NCBI GenBank assembly: GCA_018065965.1
Contig: JAGHSH010000132.1
Location: forward strand, 1 to 6,716
DNA from: Candidatus Apopatocola equi
GTDB taxonomy: Bacteria > Bacillota > Clostridia > Oscillospirales > Oscillospiraceae
Length of the DNA stretch: 6,716 bases
Direction: 5' to 3'
The translations under genes and the position numbers were made by a program. Positions 1 through 6,134 of this stretch are shown here, piece after piece. The notes under the pieces were generated by a model. That model did no database searches, had not been told where the DNA came from, and saw only the letters and a list, made by a program, of their open reading frames with translations. Positions within the stretch are counted from its first letter, which is position 1, and every line of letters begins with the position of its first letter.

Positions 1-128
1 TCCGCCGCCACCGGGGCGACCGTCTGCTCCGGGGCGGTCTCGTCGGCCGGGGCAGTGCTCTTTCCTGCAGAAGCGCAGGCCGTCAGGCACAGGCAGAGGC
101 AGAGAACAGAAAGGATGCTTTTTTTCAT
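1..128 (-). CDS. N-terminal part of a lipoprotein, cut by the left edge
   Basis: This is a leftward reading frame of 42 complete codons, open to the window edge. The start ATG (128-126) is preceded by a good purine-rich ribosome binding site, GAGGGGAGAAG, on the minus strand (144-134). The first 18 residues form a classic lipoprotein signal: a short basic start (MKK), a hydrophobic stretch rich in Leu and Cys, and the lipobox L-T-A-C with the lipidated cysteine at residue 18. After the cysteine comes an Ala/Pro/Thr/Glu-rich stretch, typical of a flexible linker holding the mature domain away from the membrane. The function is unknown because the mature domain is off the window. It starts 16 bases after the stop of the transglutaminase-like gene, so the two are probably co-transcribed and act at the cell surface. 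A small oddity is that three of the hydrophobic-core residues are cysteines (10, 12, 14). Too short to assign to a family. Confidence 0.8.
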   Translation of the reverse strand, partial: MKKSILSVLCLCLCLTACASAGKSTAPADETAPEQTVAPVAA

Positions 129-133
129 TTTCA

Positions 134-144
134 CTTCTCCCCTC
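134..144 (-). promoter_or_regulatory. Ribosome binding site of the lipoprotein gene
   Basis: Read on the minus strand this is GAGGGGAGAAG, five bases before the ATG at 128 and directly after the TGA stop of the upstream gene (147-145). It supports the chosen start of the lipoprotein and its independent initiation within the operon. Confidence 0.65.
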
Positions 145-1569
145 TCACTGCTGCGTAAAGCCGTACTGCCGCTCCATGGGCAGAATCTGATCGTACTTAT
201 AGAGCTCCACATAGAGCCAGCGGATGACCGCCTGCTCATGCTGCATCTTGAAATTGTCCACATATTCCATGCCGTCCCGGTGGTAGGCCATTTCGATCTC
301 CACATCAAAGACATAGTGATCGCCGTCCATGCTGATGGTCACCCAGCCGTGGGGCGAGTGCTCCGAGCCGATGGTACCGCTGACGCAGAGGGCATCGAAG
401 CCCAGCTGCCGGGCCGCCGCCCAGAAGGCGGAGGCATAGCAGTAGCAGTTGCCCTTGCCCGTGGAATACATGGTATAGGCCTCCTTGAGACACCAGCCGA
501 TGTCGGAGGTCTGATAGTAGTTGCGGCGCAGGTAGGTGTAGTGATCGCGGGTGTAATCGTACATGGTGCGGAGCATCTCCTCCCGGTCGGCCGAGAAGTC
601 CACGTTCTCCACCAGCACCTTTGCCACCATGTCGTCCAGCTCATAGTTCCCGGAGGTGTAGCGGCCGTTCTGATCAAAGCGGAGAGAGCCGATGAAGCCG
701 TTCTTCAGGGCGTAGCCGTTCTGATCGATGGAGTAGAGATAGCCCTGCAGGTTCACAAAGCCCTCGCCGAGCTTTTCCCGGCTGCCCCGGGCGGCCAGCT
801 TCACGTCCCGCTCGCACCAGTAGCCCGGCTCTATGTCCGGCAGGTAACACTCCCGCTCCCCCTCCAGACCCAGCAGGGCATTGAAGACCACCGCCGCCTC
901 GGCGCGGGTCACGGTCTCGCTGCCGTAGCCCGCCACGGAGGCAAGAGCGTTGTCGATCCGCTCCGTGGGGAAGAAGGGTCTGAGCAGCTCGGAGAGGGAC
1001 TGCTCCGTGATCTCCTCCGCCGGGGAGAACACGCCGTTGGGGGCGCTCATGAGCCCCGCGCTTACCAGCGCGGCGGCCTCGGCGCTCTCCGTATCCCGCA
1101 GAGGCTCAGCCTCTTCGGGTTTTTTCTCCAGCAGAGCATAGAAGATCTCCGCAAAATCCAGCCGCGTCAGCGCCGACTCCGGCAGGAAAAACTCCTCCGT
1201 GTTGGGGAAATAGCCGCTCTCCGCCGAAAGGGCGGGGCCGGTCACCGCCGTGAAGCGCATATCCGTGTAGGCACGCATCTTCGCGGGGTCTGCCTCCCTG
1301 CCGTTCTCGTCCAGCCAGCGGAGGATGGAACGTCCTTCGGGGGTTTTGTCCGTGCCCCGGAGCACGCCGCCCGCCGCTACGCTCTCGTTGTCCAGCAGCT
1401 GACCGTCAGCCATATAGCTCACGGCAAAGCTATGGCGTTCGCTGCTCGGCTGCCGCTGCAGGAAGGCGGCAGGTGCGGTGCTCACGCCGCTCTCGCTGCT
1501 TTCACTGCCATGTCCCAGAAAGTAGCCTCCCGCAAAGGCAGCGCCGATCCCCAGCACTGCCAGCAGCAC
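145..1569 (-). CDS. Membrane-anchored transglutaminase-like surface protein with SLH-like repeats
   Basis: 474 residues from GTG 1569, the only conventional start in frame; the stop is TGA. Visible domains in order are: a hydrophobic anchor (about 1-20); a short beta domain (about 47-109) resembling Listeria/Bacteroides surface repeats; an SLH-like region (about 134-265; hallmarks TRLDFAEIFYALL and VTRAEAAVVFNALL); a Gly/aromatic cell-wall-binding-like repeat (about 268-307); and a C-terminal transglutaminase core (about 330-430). The core triad is readable: Cys375 in GNCYCYA, His407 in PHGWV and Asp422 in FDVEIE. Such proteins are secreted or wall-bound thiol enzymes; the substrate is unknown. 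The frame continues upstream of GTG 1569 through a basic run (KKKRRRRSR) that would make a proper cytoplasmic side for the anchor. The true N-terminus therefore probably lies near 1614-1624, although no ATG, GTG or TTG is in frame there. It heads a leftward operon with the lipoprotein. The domain calls come from pattern reading; the transglutaminase core is the most certain. Confidence 0.85.
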   Translation of the reverse strand: MLLAVLGIGAAFAGGYFLGHGSESSESGVSTAPAAFLQRQPSSERHSFAVSYMADGQLLDNESVAAGGVLRGTDKTPEGRSILRWLDENGREADPAKMRAYTDMRFTAVTGPALSAESGYFPNTEEFFLPESALTRLDFAEIFYALLEKKPEEAEPLRDTESAEAAALVSAGLMSAPNGVFSPAEEITEQSLSELLRPFFPTERIDNALASVAGYGSETVTRAEAAVVFNALLGLEGERECYLPDIEPGYWCERDVKLAARGSREKLGEGFVNLQGYLYSIDQNGYALKNGFIGSLRFDQNGRYTSGNYELDDMVAKVLVENVDFSADREEMLRTMYDYTRDHYTYLRRNYYQTSDIGWCLKEAYTMYSTGKGNCYCYASAFWAAARQLGFDALCVSGTIGSEHSPHGWVTISMDGDHYVFDVEIEMAYHRDGMEYVDNFKMQHEQAVIRWLYVELYKYDQILPMERQYGFTQQ

Positions 1570-1652
1570 GGGCAGCGCCCGGGAGCGTCTTCTTCTTTTC
1601 TTTTTCGTTGCTATCTATCTGCAAACCGTCCTTGCGTAAAATCTAACGAGAT

Positions 1653-1681
1653 ATTTTAGCACGGAAGCAATCTGCGGTCAA
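1653..1681 (-). promoter_or_regulatory. Sigma-70-type promoter of the leftward surface-protein operon
   Basis: On the minus strand the -35 box TTGACC (1681-1676) and -10 box TAAAAT (1658-1653) are separated by exactly 17 bases. Transcription would begin near 1646, giving a very short leader that contains AAGGACGG (1633-1626) as a candidate ribosome binding site. The short leader supports translation starting around 1614-1624 rather than at GTG 1569, which lacks a ribosome binding site. Confidence 0.7.
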
Positions 1682-1721
1682 GCAAAAAGCCTTCCTTTTC
1701 TCATCCCTCTCCCCTTTTTCC

Positions 1722-1750
1722 TTGACAGGGCGGGTAAAAAAGAATATAAA
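1722..1750 (+). promoter_or_regulatory. Sigma-70-type promoter of the peptidase-mnmG-mnmA operon
   Basis: A consensus -35 box TTGACA (1722-1727) and a near-consensus -10 box TATAAA (1745-1750) are separated by exactly 17 bases. Transcription would begin near 1757, leaving a leader of about 38 bases before the ATG at 1795. The -35 boxes of this promoter and the leftward one are about 40 bases apart, back to back. No other promoter is evident before the overlapping downstream genes, so it probably drives all three. Confidence 0.8.
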
Positions 1751-1778
1751 TGTGTATCGGTATGTATCCGATTATCCG

Positions 1779-1785
1779 AAGGGAG
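1779..1785 (+). promoter_or_regulatory. Ribosome binding site that fixes the peptidase start
   Basis: AAGGGAG lies nine bases before ATG 1795. An in-frame ATG also exists at 1750, but it overlaps the last base of the -10 box and so lies upstream of the expected transcription start. ATG 1795 is therefore the real start. Confidence 0.8.
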
Positions 1786-1794
1786 ATCACAGCA

Positions 1795-3225
1795 ATGGAT
1801 GAAGTATTTCTGAATAATTTCAAGGCTCTCTGCGCCATTCCCCACGGTACCCACCACGAGGAGGCGCTGGGGCAATATATTCTGGAGCGGGCCCTCTCCA
1901 AAGGGCTGACAGCCCGCCGGGACGCCATCGGCAACGTGATACTGGAGCGGGAGGCCGCCGCGGGCTTTGAAAACGCCCCCGTGACCATTCTGCAGGCTCA
2001 CATGGACATGGTCACCGTGGCCAGACCCGGCTCCGGCTGGGATCCTCTCCGCGACGGCCCCGAGCCTGTCCGGGAGGGCGATATGCTCCGGGCAAAGCGC
2101 TCCTCTCTGGGCGGAGACGACTGCTCCGGCGTGGCGCTGATCCAGGAGCTGATGGAGGACGAGACGCTCCGCTGCGGCGCTCTGCGGGGAATCATCACCG
2201 TGGACGAGGAGCAGGGCATGAGCGGCGCCAAGGCCATGGCTCCCGAGGAGCTGCGGGGCAGCTACCTGATCAATCTGGACTGGGAGGAATCCGGCCGTCT
2301 CTGCTGCGCCAGCGCCGGCAGCGAGACCTTCTACCTCCGCTTCCCCTATGCCCTGCACGCCTATGAGGGCGAGGGCATCACCCTCCGGCTGCACGGTCTG
2401 ATGGGCGGCCACTCCGGCATGGAGATCCACAAGGGCCGCTGCAACGCCCTGCGCGCGCTGGCGGAAATGCTCAGCAGTATGTTCGACAGCGGCATTCCCG
2501 TGCGCATCGCCTCCTTTACCGGCGGCAATGCCAACAACGCCATTCCCTGCGAGGCGGCGGCCACCCTGCTGCTGCCCATCGGCAAGACCGAGAGCTTCCA
2601 GTTCGTGATCCGCGATAAGCTGGAGGAGCTGCGGGAGCGTTTTGCGGGCATTGAGCCGCAGATGCTGCTGGACATGGAGCTCTGCCGGGTCGAGAAGGCA
2701 CGGAGCTTTGAGGACACCGAGCATTTCCTCAGCTGCCTCTGCTCTCTGAAGCTGGGCGTGAACAGCTGGGTCGAGTCCATCCCCGGTCTGGTGGAGAGCT
2801 CCGCCAATCTGGGACAGGCCTTCTTCAACGAGGCCGGCGCCGCCGTGACCGTGATGCAGCGCTCCTGCGCCCCGGCGGTCACGGAGCAGATGATGGAAAA
2901 ATACCGCCGTCAGGCCGACCGGGCAGGAGCGGATATGGACATTCTCTCCTCCACGCCCCCCTGGCCCATGAAGGCAGACAGCCGCCTGCAGCGGCTGTGC
3001 ATGGAGAAATTCACCGCCCTTACGGGCCGGGAGATGGAGCGCATCAGCGTTCATGCCGGACTGGAGACTTCCTGCTGGGCGGTCGCCAACCCGGAGCTGG
3101 ACTGCATCTCCATCGGCCCCAACATCTATGACATCCACACGCCCTCCGAAACGCTGGATCTGAAGAGCTGCGATCTGCTCCACGATCTGGTGGAGGCCAT
3201 GCTCAGGGAGATTGCAAAGGAATGA
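1795..3225 (+). CDS. pepD: Aminoacyl-histidine dipeptidase (PepD type, M20C family)
   Basis: 476 residues, close to the family's usual ~485. PepD-type enzymes are cytoplasmic di-zinc peptidases that split dipeptides such as Xaa-His, feeding amino-acid salvage. The metal and catalytic residues are in place: His69 and Asp71 in HMDMV; Asp108 in LGGDDCSG (the bridging position, matching LGADNG in E. coli PepD); the Glu138-Glu139 pair in TVDEEQGMSGA (catalytic base and metal ligand); Asp162 in NLDWEE; and His420 in HAGLE. The dimerisation-lid segment carries GLMGGHSGMEIHKGR (about 201-215), and the C-terminal signature IGPNIYDIHTPSE (440-452) is present. The start is ATG 1795, chosen by the ribosome binding site and promoter. 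The stop overlaps the mnmG start by four bases. The family call is firm. Exact substrate preference cannot be read from sequence, since M20C members also cleave other dipeptides or tripeptides. Confidence 0.93.
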   Translation: MDEVFLNNFKALCAIPHGTHHEEALGQYILERALSKGLTARRDAIGNVILEREAAAGFENAPVTILQAHMDMVTVARPGSGWDPLRDGPEPVREGDMLRAKRSSLGGDDCSGVALIQELMEDETLRCGALRGIITVDEEQGMSGAKAMAPEELRGSYLINLDWEESGRLCCASAGSETFYLRFPYALHAYEGEGITLRLHGLMGGHSGMEIHKGRCNALRALAEMLSSMFDSGIPVRIASFTGGNANNAIPCEAAATLLLPIGKTESFQFVIRDKLEELRERFAGIEPQMLLDMELCRVEKARSFEDTEHFLSCLCSLKLGVNSWVESIPGLVESSANLGQAFFNEAGAAVTVMQRSCAPAVTEQMMEKYRRQADRAGADMDILSSTPPWPMKADSRLQRLCMEKFTALTGREMERISVHAGLETSCWAVANPELDCISIGPNIYDIHTPSETLDLKSCDLLHDLVEAMLREIAKE

Positions 3226-5093
3226 CACCGTATTTCGCAGGAGAAACAGATATCGCAGTCATCGGCGCCGGACACGCCGGGATCGAAGCGGCGCTGGCCG
3301 CAGCACGGCTGGGAATGAAGACCGTGTGCTTCACCGTGAATCTGGACAGCGTGGGCAATATGCCCTGCAACCCCGCCATCGGCGGCACCGGCAAGGGTCA
3401 CCTGGTCCGGGAGCTGGACGCGCTGGGCGGCGAGATGGCACGAGCTGCCGACAAGGCCTGCATTCAGCACCGGATGCTCAACCGGGGCAAAGGCCCCGCC
3501 GTCCATTCCCTCCGGGCGCAGGCCGACCGGAGAAAGTACCAAGCCGTGATGAAGCAGACGCTGGAGCGGCAGGAAAACCTGCTGCTGCGGCAGGCCGAGG
3601 TGGTGGACATCGGCACGGAGGACGGGCACGTTGTGTCCGTGACCACCCACACGGGCGCGCAGTTCCGCTGCCGCGCCGTGATCATCGCCAGCGGCACCTA
3701 TCTGGGCGGCCGCACCATCGTGGGCGAGGTGCTCCGGCAGAGCGGCCCCGACGGACTGGCCGCCGCCACCTTCCTGACCGATTCGCTCCGCGCCATGGGG
3801 CTGAATCTGCGCCGCTTCAAGACCGGCACCCCGCCCCGGATCAACGCCCGGAGCGTGGATTTCAGCAAAATGGAGCTGCAGCCGGGCGACACCGACATGG
3901 AGCCCTTTTCCTTTGAGACCAACGGGGAGATCAACAACAGCGCCGTCTGCTACCTGACCTACACCAACGAGCGCACCCACGAGATCATCCGCGCCAATCT
4001 GGATCGCTCCCCCATCTACAGCGGCGTGATCCACGGCATAGGCCCCCGCTACTGTCCCAGCATCGAGACGAAGATCGTCACCTTCCCGGACAAGAACCGC
4101 CATCAGCTCTTCATCGAGCCCATGGGTCTGGACACCGAGGAGCTCTATGTGCAGGGCTTCTCCTCCTCCCTCCCCGAGGAGGTGCAGCTGGAGATGCTCC
4201 ACAGCATCACGGGACTGGAGCACGCGGAGATGCAGCGCCCGGCCTATGCCATCGAATATGACTGCGTCGACCCCACGGAGCTTTATCCCACGCTGGAGAC
4301 CAAGAAGATCGCCGGCCTTTACGGGGCGGGACAGTTCAACGGCTCCTCCGGCTATGAGGAGGCCGCTGTGCAGGGTCTGGTGGCCGGCATCAACGCCGCG
4401 CTGAAGCTCAAGGGCGAGGAACCCATGATCCTCCGGCGCAGCGACGGCTACATCGGCACACTCATTGACGATCTGGTCACCAAGGGCACCAACGAGCCCT
4501 ACCGCATGATGACCGCCCGCAGCGAATACCGCCTTCTCCACCGGCAGGACAACGCCGATGAGCGGCTCTGCGCCATTGGGCACCGGGTGGGACTTACCAG
4601 CGACGAGCGCTATGAGCGGGTGCTGGAAAAGTACCGGCAGGTGGCGGCGGAGCAGAAGCGGCTGGAGAGCGTGTATCTCGCTCCCACGGCGGAGCTGAAC
4701 GCCATGCTCACGGAAAAGGGCACGGCGGCGCTCCAGTCCGGCGCTTCTCTGGCCGATCTGATCCGGCGGCCGCAGGTAGGCTACAGCGACCTGACCCCCT
4801 TTGACAAGGACCGTCCCGCTCTTCCCCACGCCGTGTGGGAGCAGGCCGAGATCCGCATCAAGTACGAGGGCTATATCCAGCGCGCCCTGCGGCAGGTAGA
4901 GGATTTCCGCAAAATGGAGGAGAAAAAGCTCCCCGCCGATTTGGATTATCTCTCCATCACCGGCCTCCGGCTGGAGGCGCGGCAGAAGCTGCAGGAGATC
5001 CGCCCCGAGAACTTCGGGCAGGCCAGCCGCATTTCCGGCGTCAGCCCCTCGGACATGGCGGCGCTGATGGTATGGATGGAGACGCACCGATGA
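3222..5093 (+). CDS. mnmG: tRNA wobble-uridine modification enzyme MnmG (GidA), FAD-dependent
   Basis: 623 residues, full length for the family (E. coli 629). MnmG forms a complex with the GTPase MnmE and, using FAD, NADH and a methylene-folate donor, installs the (carboxymethyl)aminomethyl group on C5 of U34 in tRNAs reading split codon boxes. Visible features are the FAD-binding GAGHAG (15-20); the family signature with Cys49 in MPCNPAIGG; GTYLGG; FKTGTPPR (about 198-205); RYCPSIE with the second conserved cysteine near 278; IEPMGLDTEELYVQGFSSSLPEEVQ-type sequence (about 296-320); and GQFNGSSGYEEAA (about 370). The C-terminal helical domain that contacts MnmE and tRNA is complete. The ATG overlaps the peptidase stop (ATGA, 3222-3225), with AGGGAG at 3205-3210 as the likely ribosome binding site. 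It overlaps mnmA the same way. mnmE, its partner, is not in the window. Nothing looks damaged. Confidence 0.97.
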   Translation: MTPYFAGETDIAVIGAGHAGIEAALAAARLGMKTVCFTVNLDSVGNMPCNPAIGGTGKGHLVRELDALGGEMARAADKACIQHRMLNRGKGPAVHSLRAQADRRKYQAVMKQTLERQENLLLRQAEVVDIGTEDGHVVSVTTHTGAQFRCRAVIIASGTYLGGRTIVGEVLRQSGPDGLAAATFLTDSLRAMGLNLRRFKTGTPPRINARSVDFSKMELQPGDTDMEPFSFETNGEINNSAVCYLTYTNERTHEIIRANLDRSPIYSGVIHGIGPRYCPSIETKIVTFPDKNRHQLFIEPMGLDTEELYVQGFSSSLPEEVQLEMLHSITGLEHAEMQRPAYAIEYDCVDPTELYPTLETKKIAGLYGAGQFNGSSGYEEAAVQGLVAGINAALKLKGEEPMILRRSDGYIGTLIDDLVTKGTNEPYRMMTARSEYRLLHRQDNADERLCAIGHRVGLTSDERYERVLEKYRQVAAEQKRLESVYLAPTAELNAMLTEKGTAALQSGASLADLIRRPQVGYSDLTPFDKDRPALPHAVWEQAEIRIKYEGYIQRALRQVEDFRKMEEKKLPADLDYLSITGLRLEARQKLQEIRPENFGQASRISGVSPSDMAALMVWMETHR

Positions 5094-6070
5094 GAGTCGT
5101 ACTGGGTCTGAGCGGCGGTGTGGACTCCACCGTTTCCGCTCTTCTTCTGCAGGAGCAGGGGCACGAGGTGCTGGGCTGCTATCTGGACAACGGACTGCCC
5201 GGCGCAGAGGCCGCACGGGAAGCGGCAGAGGCGCTGAAAATTCCCCTGACGGTGCTGGACATCCGCGCCGAGCTGGAGGAGCACGTCTGCGCCCCCTTTG
5301 CCGCCGCCTATCTCCGGGGCGAAACGCCCAATCCCTGCGTGCTCTGCAATCCGCTGGTCAAGTTCCCCTCCCTGCTCCGTCTGGCAGAGCAGCAGGGGGC
5401 GGAGTGCATCGCCACCGGGCACTATGCCCGCGCCGAGGGCGGCCGGCTCTTCAAGGGCATGGCTCCCAATGACCAGAGCTATATGCTCTGCCGGCTCCGG
5501 CGGGAGCAGGTGGAGCGGCTGCTGCTGCCGCTGGGGATCTATAACAAGGAGCAGGTGCGTTCGTTGGCACGGCAGCGGGGTCTCGCCGTGGCGGACAAGG
5601 CCGCCAGCATGGAGATCTGCTTCATTCCCGACAAGGATTACGCCCGCTACATCGAGCAGCGGGGCGTCACCCCGCCGCCGGGGCAGTTTCTCTACCGCGG
5701 TCAGGCCGTGGGTGAGCATAACGGCATCCACCACTACACGCTGGGACAGCGGCGTCATCTGGGCATTGCGCTGGGACAGCGGGTCTACGTTTCCGCCATC
5801 GACAGTGAAAAAAATACCGTCACCCTTTCGGATGACGATGAGGTGTGGACGGAGCACATTTCTCTGTGCTCCCTGAATATGCAGGCAGAACGGGACTTTC
5901 CCTTCCGCTGCACCGCCCGCATCCGTCACTCCCGGAACGATTCCCCGGAGGCCACGGTGTATGCGGACGGACGGGTGGTCTTTGACGCGCCTGTCCGCGC
6001 CCCTACCCCCGGACAGGTCTGCGCCCTGTATGAGGGTGAGGCCGTTCTCGGCGGGGGATGGATCGTTTGA
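5090..6070 (+). CDS. mnmA: tRNA-specific 2-thiouridylase MnmA, compact form
   Basis: 326 residues. MnmA activates U34 of Lys, Glu and Gln tRNAs with ATP and replaces the 2-oxygen with sulfur (s2U34). The PP-loop SGGVDS is at 8-13, NPCVLCNPLVKF at 81-92, ATGHYAR at 108-114, NDQSYML at 127-133, EICFIPDKDY at 175-184 and the C-terminal beta-domain motif YTLGQRRHLGI at 216-226. The two cysteines used in thiolation are Cys86 and Cys177. The position held by Asp99 in E. coli MnmA is Cys83 here, giving CxxC. The protein is about 40 residues shorter than E. coli MnmA; visible gaps are after the PP-loop (residues 33-40) and before RVYVS (231). The start is ATG 5090, overlapping the mnmG stop (ATGA), with GGATGGAG at 5074-5081 ahead of it. 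A longer in-frame reading from 4835 lies wholly inside mnmG and lacks family similarity. It ends the operon. Confidence 0.96.
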   Translation: MRVVLGLSGGVDSTVSALLLQEQGHEVLGCYLDNGLPGAEAAREAAEALKIPLTVLDIRAELEEHVCAPFAAAYLRGETPNPCVLCNPLVKFPSLLRLAEQQGAECIATGHYARAEGGRLFKGMAPNDQSYMLCRLRREQVERLLLPLGIYNKEQVRSLARQRGLAVADKAASMEICFIPDKDYARYIEQRGVTPPPGQFLYRGQAVGEHNGIHHYTLGQRRHLGIALGQRVYVSAIDSEKNTVTLSDDDEVWTEHISLCSLNMQAERDFPFRCTARIRHSRNDSPEATVYADGRVVFDAPVRAPTPGQVCALYEGEAVLGGGWIV

Positions 6071-6075
6071 TGCAT

Positions 6076-6134
6076 ACGGAATGCACCCCGCTGCAGACAG
6101 GCTGAGCCTGTCCGCAAACGGGGTGCTTTTCCGT
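6076..6134 (+). terminator. Nested inverted repeat, likely operon terminator between convergent genes
   Basis: The outer stem GCACCCCG (6083-6090) pairs with CGGGGTGC (6119-6126) and is followed by TTTT (6127-6130). Inside it sits a second hairpin, GACAGGC (6096-6102) with GCCTGTC (6106-6112) and a TGA loop, extended by TGC/GCA past one mismatch. Further out, ACGGAA (6076-6081) matches TTCCGT (6129-6134). The T-run lies on the plus strand, so it best fits termination after mnmA (stop 6068-6070). The structure also reaches the stop codon of the convergent dehydrogenase, but the minus strand has no comparable T-run there. Confidence 0.75.

Noticed and set aside
1691..1722. Pyrimidine-rich stretch as a terminator or riboswitch
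   Set aside because: It lies upstream of both transcription starts, so it is not expected to be transcribed by either promoter, and it has no stem preceding it.
1750..1794. Upstream ATG start for the peptidase (15 extra residues)
   Set aside because: It overlaps the -10 box and precedes the expected transcription start. ATG 1795 has a well-spaced AAGGGAG and begins where family members begin.
4835..5089. N-terminal extension of MnmA inside mnmG
   Set aside because: The extension is an out-of-frame reading of the mnmG 3' end. MnmA begins naturally at MRVVLGLSGGVDS from ATG 5090.
3126..5216. A 696-codon open frame on the minus strand opposite mnmG, and similar long antisense frames at 1678-3228, 4946-5929 and (plus strand) 55-1659
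   Set aside because: They lie opposite genes with clear family motifs. GC-rich coding sequence depletes stops in the matching antisense frame. The translations are Gly/Ala/His/Leu/Arg-rich with no recognisable motifs, and no credible ribosome binding sites or promoters were seen.
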